This document shows positions 38,601 through 52,700 of a stretch of 64,000 nucleotides of DNA, one piece after another. How positions within the stretch are numbered: position 1 is the stretch's first letter; each line of letters starts with the position of its first letter. The stretch is from Paratinospora sagittata. Taxonomy: Eukaryota > Streptophyta > Magnoliopsida > Ranunculales > Menispermaceae. The stretch spans positions 23,526,501 through 23,590,500 of the forward strand of contig CM069610.1 of the NCBI GenBank assembly GCA_035771175.1. Reading direction: 5' to 3'. The notes beneath the pieces were generated by a model. That model did no database searches and was not told where the DNA came from. It saw only the letters and a list, made by a program, of their open reading frames with translations. Made by a program: the position numbers and the translations under genes.

Positions 38601-40348
38601 CAGGCTATAGCAGATCGATATACACAAACCCGAGAGCTCGAGTTTTACGGACTTTCCGATAGCGTGTTATCGAGGCCTATATTGCGCTATTGCCCATTTT
38701 ACTAAAAATGGAAAGGTCACGGCAACAGCTTTATAGCGAAGTATCAAAGGGGATAGCGCGGTATAGACAATTTTTCAGAATAACAAATGTTTTGTTATAG
38801 AACCCTATCAGCGTGCCGTCAACACTGATAGTGCGCTAGTGCCTTCAGGAAAATCTTGGCAAATTGCTGGATATCCTTAGTTTTGTAAAATTAATATTTT
38901 GACACTCAAGAACCATTCCATTAACTCAAAACATATTGTATAAGATTAAAAACTTTTAAATAATTCAAAACTCATTGAAATTATGATTAAAACCTTTCGG
39001 AAAACATTTTTTCAAAATGAAATACTATATCGAAGTGATTTTGAAGACTTTGCAGATTTCAGAGTTTTAGTGCTGAGATTGATCGAGAGGTTACCCTACA
39101 CACCAAAGATCAAACTATTGCATTACTTAGGCATGAGATATGTCTTCGTTCTTTTAGCTTGATCTTTGTAGACTTCGAAAGCTATTGTTTGATGTGTTTT
39201 TGATGCAAGACAATTGATGTGTTCTTTTTTGTTGTGTTATCTTACCGAGACCACTTCATATATACTTACAACTTAAAACAATGGATAGCCTCTGCAAATC
39301 TAAGCTCAAAAGGGATAAAATGAAGGACTTGCTGATCAACGACGTTATCATCAAGACAGATTGCAATTTTGATTCTATTCGAAGCTTGTTTTGGCAAATG
39401 CAAGAATCAATACTTTCTCCTCTTGAAAAACTCTTTGGAAAGCTCAATCTAACTTGTAAAAATCGTGTGTGTTGTATTTTTAAAAATCAGAGAATGAGTG
39501 TTTTATAAAATTAGAAGTTGCGGGTTAAAGGGCAAGAGAGTACAAAATGATTTGAATTCAAAACATTGTTTAATCTAAAGTTGTTTTGGGCGTGCGAGAC
39601 AATGGGAATCATCTAGGTGTTAGTAGAGAATATTTCAATTAAGACAACCTGGAGAAATTGTATAAGGAATAGAAAAATCGAGCAACCAGAAGTGCCCACA
39701 TTTTTTTCGTTAGAAATATCAGATTTTTTTCACAGACGTGGATAGCGTGCTATTGGGTATCATGTTCTCAATTGACAGATAGCAGGCTATAGCAGATCGA
39801 TATACACAAACCCGAGAGCTCGAGTTTTACGGACTTTCCGATAGCGTGTTATCGAGGCCTATATTGCGCTATTGCCCATTTTACTAAAAATGGAAAGGTC
39901 ACGGCAACAGCTTTATAGCGAAGTATCAAAGGGGATAGCGCGGTATAGACAATTTTTCAGAATAACAAATGTTTTGTTATAGAACCCTATCAGCGTGCCG
40001 TCAACACTGATAGTGCGCTAGTGCCTTCAGGAAAATCTTGGCAAATTGCTGGATATCCTTAGTTTTGTAAAATTAATATTTTGACACTCAAGAACCATTC
40101 CATTAACTCAAAACATATTGTATAAGATTAAAAACTTTTAAATAATTCAAAACTCATTGAAATTATGATTAAAACCTTTCGGAAAACATTTTTTCAAAAT
40201 GAAATACTATATCGAAGTGATTTTGAAGACTTTGCAGATTTCAGAGTTTTAGTGCTGAGATTGATCGAGAGGTTACCCTACACACCAAAGATCAAACTAA
40301 TGCCTTACTTAGGCATGAGATATGACTTCGTTCTTTTAGCTTGATCTT
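35606..40348. repeat. Higher-order repeat I, copy 2 (units 31-34), 4,743 bp
   Basis: Reproduces units 27-30 in order, including 'agaccgatat', 'tcgctctatt', 'ttgcattac', the TGG change at 39392-39394 (exactly 4,743 bp from 34649-34651) and the 5-bp deletion. The only differences I noticed are at the start: unit 31 has 'catacc' and 'cttacaac' where unit 27 has 'cttacc' and 'cttacagc'. Unit 35 has the same two variants as unit 31, so the true duplication edges probably lie just after offset 105 of units 27, 31 and 35. Confidence 0.9.
39281..39508 (+). other. Uninterrupted 75-codon plus-strand frame in unit 34
   Basis: Identical to the frame in unit 30 and explained by the 4,743-bp block duplication. 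It is not an independent reopening. The same caveats apply: no recognised family and no sign of selection. Confidence 0.25.
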
Positions 40349-43300
40349 TGTAGACTTCGAAAGCTATTGTTTGATGTGTTTTTGATGCAAGACAATTGAT
40401 GTGTTCTTTTTTGTTGTGTTATCATACCGAGACCACTTCATATATACTTACAACTTAAAACAATGGATAGCCTCTGCAAAACTAAGCTCAAAAGGGATAA
40501 AATGAAGGACTTGCTGATCAACGACGTTATCATCAAGACAGATTGCAATTTTGATTCTATTCGAAGCATGTTTTGACAAATGCAAGAATCAATACTTTCT
40601 CCTCTTGAAAAACTCTTTGGAAAGCTCAATCTAACTTGCAAAAATCGTGTGTGTTGTATTTTTAAAAATCAGAGAATGAGTGTTTAATAAAATTAGAAGT
40701 TGCGGGTTAAAGGGCAAGAGAGTACAAAATGATTTGAATTCAAAACATTGTTTAATCTAAAGTTGTTTTGGGCGTGCGAGACAATGGGAATCATCTAGGT
40801 GTTAGTAGAGAATATTTCAATTAAGACAACCTGGAGAAATTGTATAAGGAATAGAAAAATCGAGCAACCAGAAGTGCCCACATTTTTCTCGTTAGAAATA
40901 TCAGATTTTTTTCACAGACGTGGATAGCGTGCTATTGGGTTGTGTATCATGTTCTCAATTGACAGATAGCAGGCTATAGCAGATCGATATACACAAACCC
41001 GAGAGCTCGAGTTTTACGGACTTTCCGATAGCGTGTTATCGAGGCCTATATTGCGCTATTGCCCATTTTACTAAAAATGGAAAGGTCACGGCAACAGCTT
41101 TATAGCGAAGTATCAAAGGGGATAGCGCGGTATAGACAATTTTTCAGAATAACAAATGTTTTGTTATAGAACCCTATCAGCGTGCCGTCAACACTGATAG
41201 TGCGCTAGTGCCTTCAGGAAAATCTTGGCAAATTGCTGGATATCCTTAGTTTTGTAAAATTAATATTTTGACACTCAAGAACCATTCCATTAACTCAAAA
41301 CATATTGTATAAGATTAAAAACTTTTAAATAATTCAAAACTCATTGAAATTATGATTAAAACCTTTCGGAAAACATTTTTTCAAAATGAAATACTATATC
41401 GAAGTGATTTTGAAGACTTTGCAGATTTCAGAGTTTTAGTGCTGAGATTGATCGAGAGGTTACCCTACACACCAAAGATCAAACTAATGCCTTACTTAGG
41501 CATGAGATATGACTTCGTTCTTTTAGCTTGATCTTTGTAGACTTCGAAAGCTATTGTTTGATGTGTTTTTGATGCAAGACAATTGATGTGTTCTTTTTTG
41601 TTGTGTTATCATACCGAGACCACTTCATATATACTTACAACTTAAAACAATGGATAGCCTCTGCAAATCTAAGCACAAAAGGGATAAAATGAAGGACTTG
41701 CTGATCAACGACGTTATCTTCAAGACAGATTGCAATTTTGATTCTATTCGAAGCTTGTTTTGACAAATGCAAGAATCAATACTTTCTTCTCTTGAAAAAC
41801 TCTTTGGAAAGCTCAATCTAACTTGCAAAAATCGTGTGTGTTGTATTTTTGAAAATCAGAGAATGAGTGTTTTATAAAATTAGAAGTTGCGGGTTAAAGG
41901 GCAAGAGAGAACAAAATGATTTGAATTCAAAACATTGTTTAATCTAAAGTTGTTTTGGGCGTGCGAGACAATGGGAATCATCTAGGTGTTAGTAGAGAAT
42001 ATTTCAATTAAGACAACCTGGAGAAATTGTATAAGGAATAGAAAAATCGAGCAACCAGAAGTGCCCACATTTTTCTCGTTAGAAATATCAGATTTTTTTC
42101 ACAGACGTGGATAGCGTGCTATTGGGTTGTGTATCATGTTCTCAATTGACAGATAGCAGGCTATAGCAGATCGATATACACAAACCCGAGAGCTCGAGTT
42201 TTACGGACTTTCCGATAGCGTGTTATCGAGGCCTATATCGCGCTATTGCCCATTTTACTAAAAATGGAAAGGTCACGGCAACAGCTTTATAGCGTAGTAT
42301 CAAAGGGGATAGCGCGGTATAGACAATTTTTCAGAATAACAAATGTTTTGTTATAGAACGCTATCAGCGTGCCGTCAACACTGATAGTGCGCTAGTGCCT
42401 TCAGGAAAATCTTGGCAAATTGCTGGATATCCTTAGTTTTGTAAAATTAATATTTTGACACTCAAGAACCATTCCATTAACTCAAAACATATTGTATAAG
42501 ATTAAAAACTTTTAAATAATTCAAAACTCATTGAAATTATGATTAAAACCTTTCGGAAAACATTTTTTCAAAATGAAATACTATATCGAAGTGATTTTGA
42601 AGACTTTGCAGATTGCAGAGTTTTAGTGCTGAGATTGATCGAGAGGTTACCCTACACACCAAAGATCAAACTAATGCCTTACTTAGGCATGAGATATGAC
42701 TTCGTTCTTTTAGCTTGATCTTTGTAGACTTCGAAAGCTATTGTTTGATGTGTTTTTGATGCAAGACAATTGATGTGTTCTTTTTTGTTGTGTTATCTTA
42801 CCGAGACCACTTCATATATACTTACAGCTTAAAACAATGGATAGCCTCTGCAAATCTAAGCACAAAAGGGATAAAATGAAGGACTTGCTGATCAACGACC
42901 TTATCATCAAGACAGATTGCAATTTTGATTCTATTCGAAGCTTGTTTTGACAAATGCAAGAATCAATACTTTCTCCTCCTGAAAAACTCTTTGGAAAGCT
43001 CAATCTAACTTGCAAAAATCGTGTGTGTTGTATTTTTAAAAATCAGAGAATGAGTGTTTTATAAAATTAGAAGTTGCGGGTTAAAGGGCAAGAGAGTACA
43101 AAATGATTTGAATTCAAAACATTGTTTAATCTAAAGTTGTTTTGGGCGTGCGAGACAATGGGAATCATCTAGGTGTTAGTAGAGAATATTTCAATTAAGA
43201 CAACCTGGAGAAATTGTATAAGGAATAGCAAAATCGAGCAACCAGAAGTGCCCACATTTTTCTCGTTAGAAATATCAGATTTTTTTCACAGACGTGGATA

Positions 43301-45095
43301 GCGTGCTATTGGGTTGTGTATCATGTTCTCAATTGACAGATAGCAGGCTATAGCAGATCGATATACACAAACCCGAGAGCTCGAGTTTTACGGACATTCC
43401 GATAGCGTGTTATCGAGGCCTATATCGCGCTATTGCCCATTTTACTAAAAATGGAAAGGTCACGGCAACAGCTTTATAGCGAAGTATCAAAGGGGATAGC
43501 GCGGTATAGACAATTTTTCAGAATAACAAATGTTTTGTTATAGAACCCTATCAGCGTGCCGTCAACACTGATAGTGCGCTAGTGCCTTCAGGAAAATCTT
43601 GGCAAATTGCTGGATATCCTTAGTTTTGTAAAATTAATATTTTGACACTCAAGAACCATTCCATTAACTCAAAACATATTGTATAAGATTAAAAACTTTT
43701 AAATAATTCAAAACTCATTGAAATTATGATTAAACCTTTCGGAAAACATTTTTTCAAAATGAAATACTATATCGAAGTGATTTTGAAGACTTTGCAGATT
43801 TCAGAGTTTTAGTGCTGAGATTGATCGAGAGGTTACCCTACACACCAAAGATCAAACTAATGCCTTACTTAGGCATGAGATATGACTTCGTTCTTTTAGC
43901 TTGATCTTTGTAGACTTCGAAAGCTATTGTTTGATGTGTTTTTGATGCAAGACAATTGATGTGTTCTTTTTTGTTGTGTTATCTTACCGAGACCACTTCA
44001 TATATACTTACAGCTTAAAACAATGGATAGCCTCTGCAAATCTAAGCACAAAAGGGATAAAATGAAGGACTTGCTGATCAACGACCTTATCATCAAGACA
44101 GATTGCAATTTTGATTCTATTCGAAGCTTGTTTTGACAAATGCAAGAATCAATACTTTCTTCTCTTGAAAAACTCTTTGGAAAGCTCAATCTAACTTGCA
44201 AAAATCGTGTGTGTTGTATTTTTGAAAATCAGAGAATGAGTGTTTTATAAAATTAGAAGTTGCGGGTTAAAGGGCAAGAGAGTACAAAATGATTTGAATT
44301 CAAAACATTGTTTAATCTAAAGTTGTTTTGGGCGTGCGAGACAATGGGAATCATCTAGGTGTTAGTAGAGAATATTTCAATTAAGACAACCTGGAGAAAT
44401 TGTATAAGGAATAGCAAAATCGAGCAACCAGAAGTGCCCACATTTTTCTCGTTAGAAATATCAGATTTTTTTCACAGACGTGGATAGCGTGCTATTGGGT
44501 TGTGTATCATGTTCTCAATTGACAGATAGCAGGCTATAGCAGATCGATATACACAAACCCGAGAGCTCGAGTTTTACGGACTTTCCGATAGCGTGTTATC
44601 GAGGCCTATATCGCGCTATTGCCCATTTTACTAAAAATGGAAAGGTCACGGCAACAGCTTTATAGCGAAGTATCAAAGGGGATAGCGCGGTATAGACAAT
44701 TTTTCAGAATAACAAATGTTTTGTTATAGAACCCTATCAGCGTGCCGTCAACACTGATAGTGCGCTAGTGCCTTCAGGAAAATCTTGGCAAATTGCTGGA
44801 TATCCTTAGTTTTGTAAAATTAATATTTTGACACTCAAGAACCATTCCATTAACTCAAAACATATTGTATAAGATTAAAAACTTTTAAATAATTCAAAAC
44901 TCATTGAAATTATGATTAAAACCTTTCGGAAAACATTTTTTCAAAATGAAATACTATATCGAAGTGATTTTGAAGACTTTGCAGATTTCAGAGTTTTAGT
45001 GCTGAGATTGATCGAGAGGTTACCCTACACACCAAAGATCAAACTATTGCGTTACTTAGGCATGAGATATGTCTTCGTTCTTTTAGCTTGATCTT
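40349..45095. repeat. Units 35-38: transition between the two higher-order repeat families
   Basis: Unit 35 has several private changes: 'aaaactaagctc' near 40479, 'agcatgtttt' near 40566 and 'tgtttaataaa' near 40681. Unit 36 has 'gttatcttcaag' near 41713, 'gcgtagtat' near 42292, 'gaacgctatc' near 42357 and 'gattgcag' near 42612. Unit 37 resembles units 26-27 but has lost one A in 'attaaaacc' near 43733 and carries 'ggacattcc' near 43393. Unit 38 resembles units 28 and 32. Units 37 and 38 share 'agcaaaatcg'. Confidence 0.8.
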
Positions 45096-48000
45096 TGTAG
45101 ACTTCGAAAGCTATTGTTTGATGTGTTTTTGATGCAAGACAATTGATGTGTTCTTTTTTGTTGTGTTATCTTACCGAGACCACTTCATATATACTTACAA
45201 CTTAAAACAATGGATAGCCTCTGCAAATCTAAGCACAAAAGGGATAAAATGAAGGACTTGCTGATCAACGACGTTATCATCAAGACAGATTGCAATTTTG
45301 ATTCTATTCGAAGCTTGTTTTGACAAATGCAAGAATCAATACTTTCTCCTCTTGAAAAACTCTTTGGAAAGCTCAATCTAACTTGCAAAAATCGTGTGTG
45401 TTGTATTTTTAAAAATCAGAGAATGAGTGTTTTATAAAATTAGAAGTTGCGGGTTAAAGGGCAAGAGAGTACAAAATGATTTGAATTCAAAACATTGTTT
45501 AATCTAAAGTTGTTTTGGGCGTGCGAGACAATGGGAATCATCTAGGTGTTAGTAGAGAATATTTCAATTAAGACAACCTGGAGAAATTGTATAAGGAATA
45601 GAAAAATTGAGCAACCAGAAGTGCCCACATTTTTCTCGTTAGAAATATCAGATTTTTTTCACAGACGTGGATAGCGTGCTATTGGGTTGTGTATCATGTT
45701 CTCAATTGACAGATAGCAGGCTATAGCAGATCGATATACACAAACCCGAGAGCTCGAGTTTTACGGACTTTCCGATAGCGTGTTATCGAGGCCTATATCG
45801 CGCTATTGCCCATTTTACTAAAAATGGAAAGGTCACGGCAACAGCTTTATAGCGAAGTACCAAAGGGGATAGCGCGGTATAGACAATTTTTAGAATAACA
45901 AATGTTTTGTTATAGAACCCTATCAGCGTGCCGTCAACACTGATAGTGCGCTAGTGCCTTCAGGAAAATCTTGGCAAATTGCTGGATATCCTTAGTTTTG
46001 TAAAATTAATATTTTGACACTCAAGAACCATTCCATTAACTCAAAACATATTGTATAAGATTAAAAACTTTTAAATAATTCAAAACTCATTGAAATTATG
46101 ATTAAAACCTTTCGGAAAACATTTTTTCAAAATGAAATACTATATCGAAGTGATTTTGAAGACTTTGCAGATTTCAGAGTTTTAGTGCTGAGATTGATCG
46201 AGAGGTTACCCTACACACCAAAGATCAAACTATTGCGTTACTTAGGCATGAGATATGTCTTCGTTCTTTTAGCTTGATCTTTGTAGACTTCGAAAGCTAT
46301 TGTTTGATGTGTTTTTGATGCAAGACAATTGATGTGTTCTTTTTTGTTGTGTTATCTTACCGAGACCACTTCATATATACTTACAACTTAAAACAATGGA
46401 TAGCCTCTGCAAATCTAAGCACAAAAGGGATAAAATGAAGGACTTGCTGATCAACGACGTTATCATCAAGACAGATTGCAATTTTGATTCTATTCGAAGC
46501 TTGTTTTGACAAATGCAAGAATCAATACTTTCTCCTCTTGAAAAACTCTTTGGAAAGCTCAATCTAACTTGCAAAAATCGTGTGTGTTGTATTTTTAAAA
46601 ATCAGAGAATGAGTGTTTTATAAAATTAGAAGTTGCGGGTTAAAGGGCAAGAGAGTACAAAATGATTTGTATTTCAATTAAGACAACCTGGAGAAATTGT
46701 ATAAGGAATAGAAAAATCGAGCAACCAGAAGTGCCCACATTTTTCTCGTTAGAAATATCAGATTTTTTTCACAGACGTGGATAGCGTGCTATTGGGTTGT
46801 GTATCATGTTCTCAATTGACAGATAGCAGGCTATAGAAGATCGATATACACAAACCCGAGAGCTCGAGTTTTACGGACTTTCCGATAGCGTGTTATCGAG
46901 GCCTATATCGCGCTATTGCCCATTTTACTAAAAATGGAAAGGTCACGGCAACAGCTTTATAGCGAAGTACCAAAGGGGATAGCGCGGTATAGACAATTTT
47001 TCAGAATAACAAATGTTTTGTTATAGAACCCTATCAGCGTGCCGTCAACACTGATAGTGCGCTAGTGCCTTCAGGAAAATCTTGGCAAATTGCTGGATAT
47101 CCTTAGTTTTGTAAAATTAATATTTTGACACTCAAGAACCATTCCATTAACTCAAAACATATTGTATAAGATTAAAAACTTTTAAATAATTCAAAACTCA
47201 TTGAAATTATGATTAAAACCTTTCGGAAAACATTTTTTCAAAATGAAATACTATATCGAAGTGATTTTGAAGACTTTGCAGATTTCAGAGTTTTAGTGCT
47301 GAGATTGATCGAGAGGTTACCCTACACACCAAAGATCAAACTATTGCGTTACTTAGGCATGAGATATGTCTTCGTTCTTTTAGCTTGATCTTTGTAGACT
47401 TCGAAAGCTATTGTTTGATGTGTTTTTGATGCAAGACAATTGATGTGTTCTTTTTTGTTGTGTTATCTTACCGAGACCACTTCATATATACTTACACCTT
47501 AAAACAATGGATAGCCTCTGCAAATCTAAGCACAAAAGGGATAAAATGAAGGACTTGCTGATCAACGACGTTATCATCAAGACAGATTGCAATTTTGATT
47601 CTATTCGAAGCTTGTTTTGACAAATGCAAGAATCAATACTTTCTCCTCTTGAAAAACTCTTTGGAAAGCTCAATCTAACTTGCAAAAATCGTGTGTGTTG
47701 TATTTTTAAAAATCAGAGAATGAGTGTTTTATAAAATTAGAAGTTGCGGGTTAAAGGGCAAGAGAGAACAAAATGATTTGAATTCAAAACATTGTTTAAT
47801 CTAAAGTTGTTTTGGGCGTGCGAGACAATGGGAATCATCTAGGTGTTAGTAGAGAATATTTCAATTAAGACAACCTGGAGAAATTGTATAAGGAATAGAA
47901 AAATCGAGCAACCAGAAGTGCCCACATTTTTCTCGTTAGAAATATCAGATTTTTTTCACAGACGTGGATAGCGTGCTATTGGGTATCATGTTCTCAATTG

Positions 48001-49761
48001 ACAGATAGCAGGCTATAGCAGATCGATATACACAAACCCGAGAGCTCGAGTTTTACGGACTTTCCGATAGCGTGTTATCGAGGCCTATATTGCGCTATTG
48101 CCCATTTTACTAAAAATGGAAAGGTCACGGCAACAGCTTTATAGCGAAGTATCAAAGGGGATAGCGCGGTATAGACAATTTTTCAGAATAACAAATGTTT
48201 TGTTATAGAACCCTATCAGCGTGCCGTCAACACTGATAGTGCGCTAGTGCCTTCAGGAAAATCTTGGCAAATTGCTGGATATCCTTAGTTTTGTAAAATT
48301 AATATTTTGACACTCAAGAACCATTCCATTAACTCAAAACATATTGTATAAGATTAAAAACTTTTAAATAATTCAAAACTCATTGAAATTATGATTAAAA
48401 CCTTTCGGAAAACATTTTTTCAAAATGAAATACTATATCGAAGTGATTTTGAAGACTTTGCAGATTTCAGAGTTTTAGTGCTGAGATTGATCGAGAGGTT
48501 ACCCTACACACCAAAGATCAAACTAATGCCTTACTTAGGCATGAGATATGACTTCGTTCTTTTAGCTTGATCTTTGTAGACTTCGAAAGCTATTGTTTGA
48601 TGTGTTTTTGATGCAAGACAATTGATGTGTTCTTTTTTGTTGTGTTATCTTACCGAGACCACTTCATATATACTTACAGCTTAAAACAATGGATAGCCTC
48701 TGCAAATCTAAGCACAAAAGGGATAAAATGAAGGACTTGCTGATCAACGACGTTATCATCAAGACAGATTGCAATTTTGATTCTATTCGAAGCTTGTTTT
48801 GACAAATGCAAGAATCAATACTTTCTTCTCTTGAAAAACTCTTTGGAAAGCTCAATCTAACTTGCAAAAATCGTGTGTGTTGTATTTTTGAAAATCAGAG
48901 AATGAGTGTTTTATAAAATTAGAAGTTGCGGGTTAAAGGGCAAGAGAGTACAAAATGATTTGAATTCAAAACATTGTTTAATCTAAAGTTGTTTTGGGCG
49001 TGCGAGACAATGGGAATCATCTAGGTGTTAGTAGAGAATATTTCAATTAAGACAACCTGGAGAAATTGTATAAGGAATAGCAAAATCGAGCAACCAGAAG
49101 TGCCCACATTTTTCTCGTTAGAAATATCAGATTTTTTTCACAGACGTGGATAGCGTGCTATTGGGTTGTGTATCATGTTCTCAATTGACAGATAGCAGGC
49201 TATAGCAGATCGATATACACAAACCCGAGAGCTCGAGTTTTACGGACTTTCCGATAGCGTGTTATCGAGGCCTATATCGCGCTATTGCCCATTTTACTAA
49301 AAATGGAAAGGTCACGGCAACAGCTTTATAGCGAAGTATCAAAGGGGATAGCGCGGTATAGACAATTTTTCAGAATAACAAATGTTTTGTTATAGAACCC
49401 TATCAGCGTGCCGTCAACACTGATAGTGCGCTAGTGCCTTCAGGAAAATCTTGGCAAATTGCTGGATATCCTTAGTTTTGTAAAATTAATATTTTGACAC
49501 TCAAGAACCATTCCATTAACTCAAAACATATTGTATAAGATTAAAAACTTTTAAATAATTCAAAACTCATTGAAATTATGATTAAAACCTTTCGGAAAAC
49601 ATTTTTTCAAAATGAAATACTATATCGAAGTGATTTTGAAGACTTTGCAGATTTCAGAGTTTTAGTGCTGAGATTGATCGAGAGGTTACCCTACACACCA
49701 AAGATCAAACTATTGCGTTACTTAGGCATGAGATATGTCTTCGTTCTTTTAGCTTGATCTT
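45096..49761. repeat. Higher-order repeat II, copy 1 (units 39-42), 4,666 bp
   Basis: Monomer order X-P-Q-W. X (unit 39, 1,186 bp): 'aaattgag', 'gtaccaaag', and 'tttttagaat' with one base lost. P (unit 40, 1,111 bp): 76-bp deletion. Q (unit 41, 1,182 bp): 'cttacacc', 'gagaac', 5-bp deletion. W (unit 42, 1,187 bp): 'cttacagc', 'ttcttctc', 'tttttgaaaa'. Confidence 0.85.
46282..47392. repeat. Unit 40: monomer with 76-bp deletion (P type)
   Basis: Offsets 389-464 are missing, giving the junction 'gatttg|tatttc' at 46669/46670. There is no microhomology at the breakpoints, so they can be placed uniquely. A private 'ctatagaagatc' occurs near 46832. Units 45, 48 and 52 share the identical junction, so one ancestral event spread by amplification. 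Confidence 0.95.
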
Positions 49762-52700
49762 TGTAGACTTCGAAAGCTATTGTTTGATGTGTTTTTGATG
49801 CAAGACAATTGATGTGTTCTTTTTTGTTGTGTTATCTTACCGAGACCACTTCATATATACTTACAACTTAAAACAATGGATAGCCTCTGCAAATCTAAGC
49901 ACAAAAGGGATAAAATGAAGGACTTGCTGATCAACGACGTTATCATCAAGACAGATTGCAATTTTGATTCTATTCGAAGCTTGTTTTGACAAATGCAAGA
50001 ATCAATACTTTCTCCTCTTGAAAAACTCTTTGGAAAGCTCAATCTAACTTGCAAAAATCGTGTGTGTTGTATTTTTAAAAATCAGAGAATGAGTGTTTTA
50101 TAAAATTAGAAGTTGCGGGTTAAAGGGCAAGAGAGTACAAAATGATTTGAATTCAAAACATTGTTTAATCTAAAGTTGTTTTGGGCGTGCGAGACAATGG
50201 GAATCATCTAGGTGTTAGTAGAGAATATTTCAATTAAGACAACCTGGAGAAATTGTATAAGGAATAGAAAAATTGAGCAACCAGAAGTGCCCACATTTTT
50301 CTCGTTAGAAATATCAGATTTTTTTCACAGACGTGGATAGCGTGCTATTGGGTTGTGTATCATGTTCTCAATTGACAGATAGCAGGCTATAGCAGATCGA
50401 TATACACAAACCCGAGAGCTCGAGTTTTACGGACTTTCCGATAGCGTGTTATCGAGGCCTATATCGCGCTATTGCCCATTTTACTAAAAATGGAAAGGTC
50501 ACGGCAACAGCTTTATAGCGAAGTACCAAAGGGGATAGCGCGGTATAGACAATTTTTAGAATAACAAATGTTTTGTTATAGAACCCTATCAGCGTGCCGT
50601 CAACACTGATAGTGCGCTAGTGCCTTCAGGAAAATCTTGGCAAATTGCTGGATATCCTTAGTTTTGTAAAATTAATATTTTGACACTCAAGAACCATTCC
50701 ATTAACTCAAAACATATTGTATAAGATTAAAAACTTTTAAATAATTCAAAACTCATTGAAATTATGATTAAAACCTTTCGGAAAACATTTTTTCAAAATG
50801 AAATACTATATCGAAGTGATTTTGAAGACTTTGCAGATTTCAGAGTTTTAGTGCTGAGATTGATCGAGAGGTTACCCTACACACCAAAGATCAAACTATT
50901 GCGTTACTTAGGCATGAGATATGTCTTCGTTCTTTTAGCTTGATCTTTGTAGACTTCGAAAGCTATTGTTTGATGTGTTTTTGATGCAAGACAATTGATG
51001 TGTTCTTTTTTGTTGTGTTATCTTACCGAGACCACTTCATATATACTTACAACTTAAAACAATGGATAGCCTCTGCAAATCTAAGCACAAAAGGGATAAA
51101 ATGAAGGACTTGCTGATCAACGACGTTATCATCAAGACAGATTGCAATTTTGATTCTATTCGAAGCTTGTTTTGACAAATGCAAGAATCAATACTTTCTC
51201 CTCTTGAAAAACTCTTTGGAAAGCTCAATCTAACTTGCAAAAATCGTGTGTGTTGTATTTTTAAAAATCAGAGAATGAGTGTTTTATAAAATTAGAAGTT
51301 GCGGGTTAAAGGGCAAGAGAGTACAAAATGATTTGAATTCAAAACATTGTTTAATCTAAAGTTGTTTTGGGCGTGCGAGACAATGGGAATCATCTAGGTG
51401 TTAGTAGAGAATATTTCAATTAAGACAACCTGGAGAAATTGTATAAGGAATAGAAAAATTGAGCAACCAGAAGTGCCCACATTTTTCTCGTTAGAAATAT
51501 CAGATTTTTTTCACAGACGTGGATAGCGTGCTATTGGGTTGTGTATCATGTTCTCAATTGACAGATAGCAGGCTATAGCAGATCGATATACACAAACCCG
51601 AGAGCTCGAGTTTTACGGACTTTCCGATAGCGTGTTATCGAGGCCTATATCGCGCTATTGCCCATTTTACTAAAAATGGAAAGGTCACGGCAACAGCTTT
51701 ATAGCGAAGTACCAAAGGGGATAGCGCGGTATAGACAATTTTTAGAATAACAAATGTTTTGTTATAGAACCCTATCAGCGTGCCGTCAACACTGATAGTG
51801 CGCTAGTGCCTTCAGGAAAATCTTGGCAAATTGCTGGATATCCTTAGTTTTGTAAAATTAATATTTTGACACTCAAGAACCATTCCATTAACTCAAAACA
51901 TATTGTATAAGATTAAAAACTTTTAAATAATTCAAAACTCATTGAAATTATGATTAAAACCTTTCGGAAAACATTTTTTCAAAATGAAATACTATATCGA
52001 AGTGATTTTGAAGACTTTGCAGATTTCAGAGTTTTAGTGCTGAGATTGATCGAGAGGTTACCCTACACACCAAAGATCAAACTATTGCGTTACTTAGGCA
52101 TGAGATATGTCTTCGTTCTTTTAGCTTGATCTTTGTAGACTTCGAAAGCTATTGTTTGATGTGTTTTTGATGCAAGACAATTGATGTGTTCTTTTTTGTT
52201 GTGTTATCTTACCGAGACCACTTCATATATACTTACAACTTAAAACAATGGATAGCCTCTGCAAATCTAAGCACAAAAGGGATAAAATGAAGGACTTGCT
52301 GATCAACGACGTTATCATCAAGACAGATTGCAATTTTGATTCTATTCGAAGCTTGTTTTGACAAATGCAAGAATCAATACTTTCTCCTCTTGAAAAACTC
52401 TTTGGAAAGCTCAATCTAACTTGCAAAAATCGTGTGTGTTGTATTTTTAAAAATCAGAGAATGAGTGTTTTATAAAATTAGAAGTTGCGGGTTAAAGGGC
52501 AAGAGAGTACAAAATGATTTGTATTTCAATTAAGACAACCTGGAGAAATTGTATAAGGAATAGAAAAATCGAGCAACCAGAAGTGCCCACATTTTTCTCG
52601 TTAGCAATATCATATTTTTTTCACAGACGTGGATAGCGTGCTATTGGGTTGTGTATCATGTTCTCAATTGACAGATAGCAGGCTATAGCAGATCGATATA

